Origin: Asterionellopsis glacialis
Lineage: Eukaryota > Bacillariophyta > Plagiogrammaphyceae > Rhaphoneidales > Asterionellopsidaceae
Reading direction: 5' to 3'
Length of the DNA stretch: 18,439 bases
NCBI GenBank assembly: GCA_014885115.2
Contig: WKLE02005199.1
Coordinates: 1 to 18,439, forward strand
Position 1 is the first letter of the stretch, and each line of letters opens with the position of its first letter. Made by a program: the position numbers and the translations under genes. Of the stretch, positions 1 to 9,437 are shown in pieces. Below the pieces are notes generated by a model that was not told the origin of the DNA, made no database searches, and was given only the letters and a program-made list of their open reading frames with translations.

Positions 1-517
1 TTGATGAAAGCGCGCGCCAGCCAGCCAATGTCCAAAAATAATTAGGACTTCGGGAAGTTGATGTGGCTGCGACTCCTGGTACGTATGTCATACCATGTAC
101 GTGTAATCCAACTGCGTTCGTGCGTCGGGTGGTCTCTCACGTATGTTCTATCTTTGTGCATCTTGAAGATGGACACTCCCCTTTTTAACTGGGACTACCC
201 TCGGACAGTCTAACAAAGTGGAGGAGTGAAAAGATCGCGATCCAAAATCTAAAAATCTGTCACAGGGCGGACACACTGCCTGTATGCCGTGCCGACACAT
301 CTCTCATCACTCATCACCCACCCAGCCATCAACAACACACAACAGTTACTGCAAAAGTGTGTCTTTCGACAGACGGCATTGCATCCGATTGCCTAAAATA
401 CACACACACACAAGACATCACCCCGCGTGTATGCATTGCTTGCGAAAGCATTCACGATTGTACAAAGATAATATATCCTCTCGTCCGTGTTGTTTTTGAA
501 AAAAAGATTTAAACACC
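1..517. other. 5' flanking region, no gene seen
   Basis: No convincing coding region is visible. The stretch lies upstream of the CRAL-TRIO gene and presumably contains its promoter and 5' leader. A short (AC)n run sits at 400-412. The leader just before the start codon is A-rich and ends in CACC-ATG, a favourable eukaryotic start context. Short open frames on both strands here resemble no family I know. Confidence 0.5.
400..412. repeat. (AC)n microsatellite
   Basis: Uninterrupted alternating A and C of 13 bases, about 105 bases upstream of the first start codon. It is a simple-sequence repeat with no evident function. Confidence 0.7.
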
Positions 518-1905
518 ATGACGAACGCTTTTCCACTTTATCTTTTGGTAGTTGTACTAGGTTGTATGGTTCAGCATTCATCTAGTTTTTCGTTAACCAC
601 TCAACCGGTATCCAAATTATTACAAGTATACAAGGATGATATATCGGCACTCAAGGAAGAAGCCATCAAGATTGTAGGTCCCTTAGAAGATCAACCCTAT
701 GCCAATGATGTGTAAGTCATGTGTGTTTGTTATATAGTTAAGTTTTTGCGTTTGGAAACTCCTATGTTTTAAAAACAAACTAATGTTTTGTGTCATGGTG
801 CCATCTCTCTACTTTCTCTTCAGTTTTTTTCTTCGGTTTTGTTTATCCGATGAACCTGTACCCCTCCTAAAGAATAATCTTCAATGGAGAAAGGGAGCCG
901 GAAGTGACATTTGCAAAGCAGCTGAAACTGCCATTGCCGAATCATCTGCAGATGGAAAATGGAATAATGAACCTGTCCGTACTGCGGCTCCTCATGCATC
1001 CATTGTCAACAAATACATTACAGAAAAAAATTGTCTCACCACATCGACCAATCAAGGAGATCTCGTCTATTGCATTCGTGCTGGAAAGTAAGTTTTTGTT
1101 ATTTTGGGTGGGCAATTAATTGACAAAAGGAAAGCAGTGACTACTTTAGTAGTACTGCAATGTGGATTCGTATGGTACCATTTGTTCTTTTTGTGTTTCA
1201 AATCAATCCATGGCATGCACTGTATATACGACACCAAACAAAATTCCAACTAACGAAAGGTTATCTTATCAACGCAATTACGTCTTGGATTACTATTTCT
1301 ATATTACAGGATTGATGATACAGGACTTATGGAAAGTCTTGGTGATTCTTCCAAAATGGTGGATTTCTTTTTGTACTGTAAGGAAGTGAATACAGCTGTA
1401 GCAAACGCACGTTCTCTTCAACAAGATAGACTTGTCTGTGTTGTAACCGCCAATGATTTATCGGGAGTCAAATTAGTTGGAGGATCAAAAGAATTTCGTA
1501 CTGCCTTGAGTGATTCATCCAAACAATCTGTAGAATTGTATCCCAATGTGGCTGGACCTACGTGAGTACTATATCATTCCCTGTAATTTTGTACATGAAA
1601 CGATAATAGTCACAAAGGAAAAAAAACACATATACATTTTCAATCCTCGACTAACTCTATTTTTATATTCATTCTGGTCCATGATTGCTCATTTTCATTT
1701 TTATATCAGACTTTTATTAAATCTTCCTGCTCTTTTAGGTGCATTAGTCAAAATCTTTACACCTTTGTTTCCTTCTGAAGTTCGTAAGAAACTTAGATTC
1801 GAACAAGGACCCTTGAAAAAAGTGAAAGATTTGACGGAGATTGCAAGTGGACCTGGTAAGCAAGAATTCTTATCGGCGTTGGATAAGTTGGTGTACTCTG
1901 ACTAG
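518..1905 (+). CDS. CRAL-TRIO (Sec14-like) domain protein, four exons, possible plastid presequence
   Basis: Exons 518-711, 824-1087, 1310-1561 and 1710-1905 are joined by GT-AG introns (donors GTAAGT, GTAAGT, GTGAGT), all phase 2, giving 301 residues with no internal stop. Residues 1-23 are a hydrophobic signal peptide. It is followed by SSSFS, which resembles the ASAF cleavage motif of diatom plastid presequences, so plastid import is possible (inference). A segment near residue 84 with LQWRKGAG resembles the CRAL-TRIO N-terminal helices. Residues ~140-290 look like the lipid-binding lobe: VCVVTANDLSGV is the central strand, ELYP precedes the LLLNLPALL strand, and then comes VKIFTPLFP (residues ~250-258). 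The family binds and transfers hydrophobic ligands such as phosphoinositides, tocopherol or retinal; the ligand here cannot be told. An AATAAA signal lies just after the stop at 1908-1913. Confidence 0.8.
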
Positions 1906-2270
1906 AAAATAAAGAAATAATACAAAGCTCTCTTTCTAGAGTTACCTTAGGGTTCATTGGAAAATGATTCTTCTACTCTGTAGAATCGAAAAAATTCTTC
2001 ATGATATATTATGGTTGATTGATGGTTCGCATTTTTTTGCTTTTTGCATTTGTATTCTCGAAGTTCTTGCTTCAGTCTTTCGAAGTGGTAGTTGCTGTAA
2101 GAAACTCAGCTGTTTTTTCCCGGTGCACTATCTTCATTCCACTCTACTCGACAAGAAATTTCAAAATCTACATCGTAGCGTACACAGCAGGATTCAAACC
2201 GGTACCGAACATTCTCATCTCATGTCCAAACTACCAGCATACAAGTGTCCTGGAATGGAAATAGCCCTGT

Positions 2271-2466
2271 ATTGATGGATGCTCGCTTCCCGCCTGAATG
2301 AAGAATATTCTTTTGTTCTTCACATCAAAACTTGTCTAAAATTGTCTAAATCACAACGTATTTGAAATAGACGTGTTGATGGACACCTTCTTCCCTGAAT
2401 GAATATTCTTTTGTTCTTCACATGAAAACTTGTTTAAAACTATGTAAATTACAACGCATCAAAAAT
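2271..2466. repeat. Two-copy tandem direct repeat, ~90-97 bp unit
   Basis: Copy 1 (about 2271-2367) and copy 2 (about 2375-2466) align along nearly their whole length. Both run through TTGATGGA, a CCTGAATGAA segment, the shared block AATATTCTTTTGTTCTTCAC, then AAAACTTGT, TAAA and ACAACG. They differ by scattered substitutions and small indels, so this is an old local duplication rather than a recent one. Confidence 0.8.
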
Positions 2467-2930
2467 TCATTCATTCGGGAATGCGAAACAATCGCCAGAA
2501 CATAATTGATTGTAACTCTATTCTGATCTCTAATAAGGAGACGAACTAAAAGAGATATTTTTGGCATTGTTCTGTAGCCTGCCGCCTGCCCCCCAGAGAA
2601 TTAAGGTCAAAGTATTACATGGTACAGATTTCCCTCGATCATAAATGCTCATATTAGGCTACCCAGGTATCATTCATGGGATGTGACACATTCTGAAGTA
2701 GCCTGCACTGCCGCATGCTCAAATAACTATTATTGCCTCTAAAACAGTAAAGTATGTGAGACGGACCATTTTTGTGATGGGATATCTACCTGTGTGATGG
2801 TTTCATCTGTAATAGTCAACGGAAGGTAATTTTTGACACGATAGACACCTTTTTCTATTTTTACACGGGACCGTCCAAGCAAACATGTCTTCTCGATCTT
2901 GAATCTTTTAAGGTCATACACCTCCTGTAC

Positions 2931-3045
2931 ATACCAGGTAAGTCATCAAAACAGCTGTCCCTGGGGGTACAGTACCAGGTAGTTTGAAAAAAATACCCTG
3001 GTACCAGGTTAGGTACTGCACCGTACACGTACCTGGGGTACGTTA
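2931..3045. repeat. Cluster of GTACCAGGT / CCTGGTACCAGG palindromic motifs
   Basis: ATACCAGGTA at 2931-2940, GTACCAGGT at 2972-2980, a perfect 12-bp palindrome CCTGGTACCAGG at 2997-3008 and GTACCTGGGGTAC around 3029-3041 lie within about 115 bases. The same motif recurs at 6410-6420, 6439-6449 and 7354-7362. It may be a remnant of a dispersed repeat or a protein binding site; the sequence alone does not decide. Confidence 0.5.
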
Positions 3046-3773
3046 CGTAAGTCCTGAGAATCTTCTGCCGCCGCGCGGTGACACCATATAAAAAGACCTC
3101 TCAAAAATCTCGATCAGGTGTTATTCAGCAAAGATTAAAAACTGTCTTTGAGTCCTGGTTAGGACCTAGTTTGACCCGTGCCCTGACAGGGGTTTTTGTA
3201 CGACGATATGACTTTTTGCATTTTCCATATTACTGTAGTTGACCACCACACATTATTGCATATCAATTTTAATATAGGGGAATTCTGGGTAAAGCGAACC
3301 TACAAGAACTTAAGTACCTGATACGTGGACTTCGAATTTTCCCTTGTGACCTAGAACGTCACTAGGAAAACTCCGTATTCTGCAAAGTCTGAAAATCATC
3401 CGTGATTCTCACTATCGTGGAGAAAGAGTATTTGCAAATACGCTGGCCCTCCTGGATCCCCGACTAAATCCCCTTTGACAGAATCACTCATACTTCAAGT
3501 GCTGTTTTTGTTCAACGGGTTCCAGAAATGATATGACGTCTTCCGAATTCTTCGCCTTATACTTTCGCATAATTAGTCCCTTTCAATTCACTCAAACTTA
3601 TGTAATCTGTGGGAGGCACTACATCTATCATATGTAGGGGACCAGATCATTCACGATTCGTTAAGTAACGTTTCAGTTGAGAGAGTTCCCAGAAAATGTT
3701 GACCTCTTGAGTTAAGTAAAATTTATTGCCCCTACGTTCACCAGCATCTTATCTTTACTTATTTACTCGTGAA

Positions 3774-3780
3774 TATAAAA
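3774..3780 (+). promoter_or_regulatory. TATA-like box upstream of HA-1
   Basis: TATAAAA lies about 280 bases before the HA-1 start codon. The distance allows a transcribed leader, but a similar TATAAAA also occurs at about 3087 with no gene attached, so this is a weak call. Confidence 0.2.
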
Positions 3781-4062
3781 CTTAGGTACTTTTGATTTAC
3801 TTAAGGCGATCCGTGAAGCATTTCACTTGAATTTCTTGAAAACACGGATAATACTAATAAATGTACATAATATCGAAATGAGAGAACAGGAACTCCCTGG
3901 AACGACTACAAGGAAAAGTAAATATTGTGTTTTGGGGTGGCGTGTTAGGCGTGTTGGGATGTTCGCATCAAAACTCATTTTCTAGCCAAACGAAGCAAAA
4001 CGAAGCACAAGAAACACAACTTACTCTCGCTCTCTACTCCAAGTTCCAAAGACTAATTGACC

Positions 4063-5541
4063 ATGTCGCCATTACGATTCAGAAGTCACCCAAGTGAAAG
4101 CCGAGAAGGGTTCCTCAGCAGAGATCCTTCCATGATGTACCGTCCTTTCCATCATGGTCCTTATTCCAGCGCCGGAAATTCTTCTCGTATCAACATGTTC
4201 AGTTCCATGCATGGTCGTGGAAGAACATCGATGATGCCCCATCCTTACGACGGTCCTTATCACCATCAAATCCCACCGTCTTCATACGATTACGAACTTG
4301 AAGAACATCATCGCCACATGAGCCGTCTGCCCTCACCTTACGAATCATCGTACGACCAAGCTCCATCCTACACAATGAGTATGCACGAGAGCATTAACAT
4401 GATGGCATTGAACCGTCTCGCAGAAGACTATGAAATGTATCCTCCTCCACGATCTCATCTCGCTGCATCGTTCTATGGAGGTCCCAAGAAAGGAATGATC
4501 CCCTACGATGGACCAAGTCCTCACAGAGATGATGTAGGATATCACAATCCTAATGCTGTTTCTCCGATGGCTCAATTTGGTACAGAAGTTTCTCGTCATG
4601 AGCTAAGTCTTGGCCATAAGCATAGCTGCAATTCACCAGCAACGGTCAGCACTGCTAACTCTGGTGAAGAAGGAGCTAAGAATGCTTCTGCCATGTTGTT
4701 GCTTGCCAATGCATCGGGCGTAGTCCGCAAAGAAGAACACGAGAAGGAAAACACGAGTGACTGGAATGCCATGTACCAACGTCTTGTTAGGTTCAAGGAT
4801 CTTAACGGCCACACTCGTGCACCTCGTACTTCTTACGACAAGTTGGGTGAATGGGTTGACCAACAACGTTATCAGAAGAACTTGCTAACGCCCCAACAAA
4901 TTCAAAAGCTTGATGCCATTGGTATGGTCTGGAAGGTCAAGGACACCTGGCAAGCAATGTTTGAACGCCTCAAGGATTACAAGAAAAGATTTGGCAACTG
5001 TCTTGTCCCTCAACATTACACAGCTGACCCCAAACTTGGAGGATGGGTGCAAGAACAGCGTCGTAACAAGAAACAAAATGTCCTTCCAGAAGAACGTGAA
5101 ACTCAACTTGAAGCACTTGGCTTTATCTGGTGTGTCAAGCGCATGGCAACATGGCAGGTCATGTTTGAAAAGCTTGTCGATTACCACAAGAAACATGGTG
5201 ATTGCCTTGTTCCTACTCGCTGGCCTGATGACCCACAACTTGGAATGTGGGTCAACAACCAAAGGAGACGTCGTCAAGCTCTTTCTGCTGAGCGAAGACA
5301 AAAGCTTGATTCCATTGGATTCGTATGGTCCATGTACCAAAAGGAGTCGTGGGATGTCATGTTTGACCGTTTGGTGGAATACAAGGCTAAGAATGGCGAT
5401 TGCCGTGTTCCACAATATTACAAGGAAAACCCAAAACTGGGTCGATGGGTTGATAATCAACGTTTCCGTAAAGAACATCTTTCAGAAGAACGTAAGCTTC
5501 GATTAGAATCCATTGGCTTTGTGTGGCGTATTCACCGTTGA
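4063..5541 (+). CDS. Four-repeat helicase-associated (HA) domain protein, HA-1, intronless
   Basis: This is a 492-residue protein. An upstream TTG extends the frame by two codons, but the first ATG, in the context GACC-ATG-TC, is taken as the start because the HA-2 paralogue has the same context. Residues 1-~230 are low-complexity, rich in His, Tyr, Pro, Ser and Met. Four HA repeats (PF03457 type) follow, starting at Trp234, Trp296, Trp364 and Trp430, spaced 62-68 residues. Each has the pattern W..M...L..(Y/F)....G.(C/T)..P, then LG.WV..QR and a closing G-(M/F)-(V/I)-W. The repeats are basic and helical; HA repeats are predicted nucleic-acid-binding modules first noted beside bacterial helicase domains. 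No helicase motor is present here, so a DNA- or RNA-binding regulator is a guess. The exact role is unknown. Confidence 0.85.
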   Translation: MSPLRFRSHPSESREGFLSRDPSMMYRPFHHGPYSSAGNSSRINMFSSMHGRGRTSMMPHPYDGPYHHQIPPSSYDYELEEHHRHMSRLPSPYESSYDQAPSYTMSMHESINMMALNRLAEDYEMYPPPRSHLAASFYGGPKKGMIPYDGPSPHRDDVGYHNPNAVSPMAQFGTEVSRHELSLGHKHSCNSPATVSTANSGEEGAKNASAMLLLANASGVVRKEEHEKENTSDWNAMYQRLVRFKDLNGHTRAPRTSYDKLGEWVDQQRYQKNLLTPQQIQKLDAIGMVWKVKDTWQAMFERLKDYKKRFGNCLVPQHYTADPKLGGWVQEQRRNKKQNVLPEERETQLEALGFIWCVKRMATWQVMFEKLVDYHKKHGDCLVPTRWPDDPQLGMWVNNQRRRRQALSAERRQKLDSIGFVWSMYQKESWDVMFDRLVEYKAKNGDCRVPQYYKENPKLGRWVDNQRFRKEHLSEERKLRLESIGFVWRIHR

Positions 5542-7677
5542 GAATATTCTAGCCTGGATGGGTAATGCGTTGTCTACAACGAACACGGGATGTAATTTTA
5601 CAAAAACACATATCTATAGTCCATGATTACATTAATATTTTTTTTTGGTTAGCTTTCTTTTCACATTTTTTCCATCGCTGATGTGCTTATTAGGTTATCC
5701 GGCCATCGGGCCCTCAAAGTTTCCTTTTACCATTGTTTTTCGATAGACGTTCATAACCTATTTGATGACTCAGGATTGTTCCTCAGGATGTACAGTATAC
5801 CATAATGACCGTTGTGCAATCGGAATACGTGACCTAAGAATTGTATTCCTCCCTAACGTTGCCATTGAATTTATCATCCTCAGAAAGTTCCCCGAAGTGC
5901 GTTGAACGAGTCGTAGCCAAATGGGATTAAATTTCGATGGAGAAAGAAGAAGCCTATTCAAAACATATGTCTTGGCCTGACTCCTGCTGACACGTAAGAA
6001 CTATCAGGTACGACTAGTACTGGTAGCTGTAGGTCCTACGCTTATAATATCATCGGGTATTTGGACTAGAGGGTTCTGGTTTTGAAAATACGAAGTATTC
6101 AGTAGCAAATATTATTGGATGAGTAGGCAATATGTATTTTCAAGTTCAAGTTGTCATCATGGGTTGATCTACAATCTGTCATCTGGACTGGCTGTATGAA
6201 CAAAAATAACAAATTTTTTATTGTGGTAGAAAGTGTACTGTTACAAGGTACAGGAACTGTGGAACAGTAAGTTAGTACGAGTGCAGGTTCCTTTGAGGTG
6301 GGCCTAATTAAAAATTGTACAAGTCCATGCTGACTACCTCATTAAGACCTACACGTTATTCGTACATTATCAATTTCCACTTTTTATGGTACAAAATAGA
6401 TTAGGACCTACCTGGTACATCTTCCTGTTACAAGAAGTACCTGGTACATACCATGTGCTGTACAGGTAATGTATGTGCCGACAGGTAAAAATGGTGAATT
6501 GTCAGTAGTACAGGTTGCACTCTGTTCGTTTGTAAAATACTTGATACGTAAGTTTACAGTACAAGAAGAGATAGAAAGTGGATTACAAGTACAGTAAAAG
6601 AAAACATAGAAAGTGCTCTATTCTGTATCATTTTTCAGTAGTATCAAACAAAAACAAGGTATGACTGACAATTCTTTTTGTGATACTCCTACTAATACCC
6701 CTACCCTCGGGGGCTAATTTTTCTTGGTGAGATAGAAAACACACAAAATGCCATTAGGGAGTGTACATGTTTTACCCATGCCCCCCCCGGCAGGCTGACA
6801 AAGGGTAAACTGATTTTATTTCAGAGGTCATGCATAGAGAATTGTCTATCATTTTCACGTGTTTTACAAGTTTATATTTATACAATTTCAAGAAATTCCC
6901 AAAAATTGATCACAATGATTTTATTGAACTGGAAGAATTTGAGTGGAAAAAGGTAAGAACTTTGCCGGAACATTTATTGTTATTCGCTCCCAAAGAACAA
7001 TCCCACAAGACTAAGAAGAATCTTTTTGATCGTGATGAACGGAAATCACTTAGGACATGTAGTATAAACAAGCCCATTCTGCTTAAAACTGAAGGGGTTC
7101 AATCTCTGATACTAATTGTTAGCTCGTACACTTTCTGCGGGTCCCAAGGATTCCAGTGGCTAATTTATTGTTTTCAGCAGGCACTTCCAAGTTTACAACG
7201 GCATTTTACCGGAATTTTCCCAAAGAAAACACCCAAACTTCCTCAATCTTGCCCAAACCATTTATTTTCTATTCCTGGGTTTGGGACAAGTCATTCCCCT
7301 CCTAATTAAAAATATGAACGTTACTATTGATTAGATGTCATTGTTAACTGGATACCTGGTACGGTAGTACATAATTGTTTTCTGGTAGTGGATTCATTGT
7401 CTCATGTCACCGACTTGAAGTTTGACCCATTCGCTCAGGCTCTGACTATCCCACCATTATCTCTATCTTTGATCAACCTGTTTGTAGACAGACGGTTGAA
7501 CAATCCCTCTGGGAAACGATGCGCTGCGCACGTGACACGATTTATTGAACAGATTCACAGCACACTACAAACGATATCCCACAAGTTTATTACAACTTAC
7601 AACAGCACCCATTCGCTGTTGTGGTTGGGAAGTCGGTTAAGAGCCAACGACATACTGGAAGGCGATTAAATCACGAG
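5542..7677. other. Gene-poor intergenic region with repeated ACCTGGTAC motifs
   Basis: About 2.1 kb between HA-1 and the CRT-like gene. ACCTGGTACAT occurs twice at 6410-6420 and 6439-6449, and ACCTGGTAC once more at 7354-7362. An eight-base C run is at 6781-6788. An ATG-initiated open frame of 159 codons at 6830-7309 has no recognisable domain; it could be a chance frame or a fragment of a decayed element. The frame at 7388-7669 starts at GTG and is also unconvincing. The last few hundred bases should hold the CRT-like gene's promoter. Confidence 0.45.
6410..6449. repeat. Paired ACCTGGTACAT motifs
   Basis: Two identical 11-base copies at 6410-6420 and 6439-6449, 29 bases apart start to start, in the same orientation. 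They share their core with the palindromic cluster near 3000 and a copy at 7354-7362. Confidence 0.5.
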
Positions 7678-9437
7678 ATGCAAGCATCAATGTATCACAA
7701 TGAACATGATTCCCTTGATACTAGAGGAGAAGAATCAGTAGTATCGAGAAGCACAACAGGGTATGGATCGATATCAAAGGGAGATGGAGGAGAAGCTAGT
7801 GTGGACGATGAAGATCCCACAACTGATCATGATTATGATGACAACGACGAAGATGACGACGACGAAGATGATGATGACGAATCAAGCAACCATGATATAT
7901 CGTATGGAGAAAACGCATCATTAATTTCAGATGAATGGCAACAACAGCAGGATCAAATAAGACGGAGGCGAAGATTTTGTGGTGGTGACAATTGTTGTAA
8001 ACAATGCTGGAAATCATCAAAAGAATGCTGTTCCTTAATCCTGACGGTAGAAGATGTATGGGAGGAAGATGGTCAACAACAGCAACAACAAAATTCAGTT
8101 TCATCATCACGTCAAATGTATTTCATAGTTTTATTTTGGTTCACAATACTTGCAACAGCATACGCTACAGAACGAATATCTTTTAAAGTTTTAGTGGACC
8201 GTGTCGGTCCCTTTCGTGTTTTCTCTGCAGAAGTTATAACTGTTGCACATACTGTAGTGGTGGGAATCGGTATAATAGGACAATGGTGTCGAAAGAAACA
8301 ATTTGAATTAAAACCTTTGGGTTTACCTCTTCTGGATATTGGATGTGAGTAGTACTTTCGCTATTTTTTGACCCTTACTCCACATTTATACACAGAACAC
8401 TTTCTCAACTTTGTGTGCTCTCTCAATATTAAAAAATGTGCTTGGAAAAAGTAATGGCGCTTTTGGATACAGTGCATCTTTTACTTGCATTAACAACTGG
8501 ATCATACGTAGCACCAACTCTGACAGTTATTCTTGTACAATTAACAACACCTCTGATTGCTCTCTTTGCTAATTTTGTGGAAGCTAGGAGTGTTTGTAGT
8601 ACTGCAGAAGAGGACAATATTAGTAATATGGCAGCTCCTCGACAGAACCATAATCATCAATTATTTGGATCAGGTGGGCAATTTTGTGGAATATGTTTCA
8701 CAATATTAGCAGTCGTGCTTGCATTGGTACCAAGTTTTATATCCGTACATGATCCAACTATATTTTCCACACAGGATAGTGTTCCGCTCCGACGTGCGTA
8801 CAATACCATAATTTTTGCATTGGCATGCATCCCCGCAGCAGCATCACAAGTATACAAAGAACAATCCTTACGACGATATAAACAACCAGTGGATGCTAGT
8901 TATTTGAATTTAGTATTATCACTCATCCAGTGTGCCATGGCATTGGTTTTGGCACCAATTCTGTATACTTTACAAGGTTTGGGTGCAGGTAGTGATTGGA
9001 TTCACTTATACCCATCCATGAGCGTGAGCAAGAATTTTGTAGATGGTATGAAATGTTTCTTTGGTACTTTGGATACAAGTATTGCTGAGTCGACCTATGC
9101 AGAAGAAGCTCAATGCGAATGGTCATTCATGACAGTATTGATTCATGTATTATCCATTGTTATGGTGAATGTTGCGGTAGACAAGGTTGTTCATGCAGGT
9201 GCTACAGCTGTTATGTACCGTGGCATCAGTGCTGGAATGTTTTTGGGTGTTGCAGCCATGTACATCTATGAATATTTGGACCCTCTGTTGAACTATGGAT
9301 ATGCGGTGAATACTTTGACTCTGGTATGTACCTTACTACTGATCTTTGGTTCAGAAGCCTACTATGGTACAGGTTTGATCTATTCTACATTTGAAACAGT
9401 ATTCCCAGAATTAGATATGTTGTATGATACAGAGTAG
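7678..9437 (+). CDS. CRT-like (chloroquine-resistance-transporter-like) membrane transporter
   Basis: Exons 7678-8344 and 8452-9437 give 550 residues. The donor is GTGAGT at 8345; the acceptor is inferred as AAG at 8451, because the 3' frame is closed by a stop at 8430-8432 and only later acceptors fit. The N-terminus is cytosol-like: an acidic run at residues ~42-78 and a cysteine cluster (C101, C106, C107, C110, C117, C118) precede the first membrane helix, which starts near 146. About ten hydrophobic helices follow. Family marks include MALLDT before a helix (224-229), APTLTVILVQLTTP, and PAAASQVYKE at 350-359, matching the conserved IP.A.S.VYKE region of CRT-like proteins (PF08627, drug/metabolite transporter superfamily). 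Relatives include Plasmodium CRT in the digestive vacuole and plant CLT plastid thiol transporters; substrate and membrane are unknown here. A GTG 57 bases upstream is in frame, but ATG 7678 is preferred. Confidence 0.8.
7803..7890 (+). repeat. GAY-codon low-complexity tract
   Basis: A run rich in GAT, GAC and GAA codons inside exon 1 of the CRT-like gene, encoding the acidic Asp/Glu stretch of the N-terminal tail. It is imperfect, so likely an aged trinucleotide expansion. Confidence 0.6.

Larger units (their letters stand above)
1906..4062. other. Gene-poor intergenic region with repeats
   Basis: About 2.2 kb without a convincing gene. It contains a polyadenylation-like AATAAA at 1908-1913, a tandem direct repeat at 2271-2466, and a cluster of GTACCAGGT/ACCTGGTAC motifs at about 2930-3045. 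Short overlapping frames at 1964-2275 are in conflicting phases, have no recognisable domain and look like chance. The last ~300 bases probably contain the promoter of HA-1. The middle part could be decayed mobile-element sequence, but no transposase or reverse-transcriptase frame is visible. Confidence 0.5.

Noticed and set aside
1546..1709. Upstream part of a 119-codon frame before exon 4 of the CRAL-TRIO gene
   Set aside because: It is the read-through of intron 3; the CRAL-TRIO protein continues in phase only when exon 3 is joined at 1710.
1737..1738. TTTTAG acceptor at 1738 for intron 3
   Set aside because: Joining there shifts the frame; the ATCAG acceptor at 1709 keeps the frame and supplies LLLNLPALLG, a typical CRAL-TRIO strand.
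1964..2275. Two overlapping frames of 103 and 81 codons
   Set aside because: They conflict in phase, have no domain and no splice or start context that supports either.
3086..3094. TATAAAAA as a promoter or LTR signal
   Set aside because: No coding frame follows within a reasonable distance and no flanking long direct repeats were found.
4885..5506. Long open frames opposite and alongside HA-1 (197 and 198 codons)
   Set aside because: They are shadows of the real HA-1 coding frame; their translations show no domain, while the HA frame has four clear repeats.
7388..7669. 93-codon frame just upstream of the CRT-like gene
   Set aside because: It starts at GTG, shows no recognisable domain and fits the promoter/leader position of the transporter.
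8391..8395. CACAG acceptor at 8395 for the CRT-like intron
   Set aside because: With the GTGAGT donor it forms an immediate TAA; in the transporter frame a stop lies at 8430-8432.
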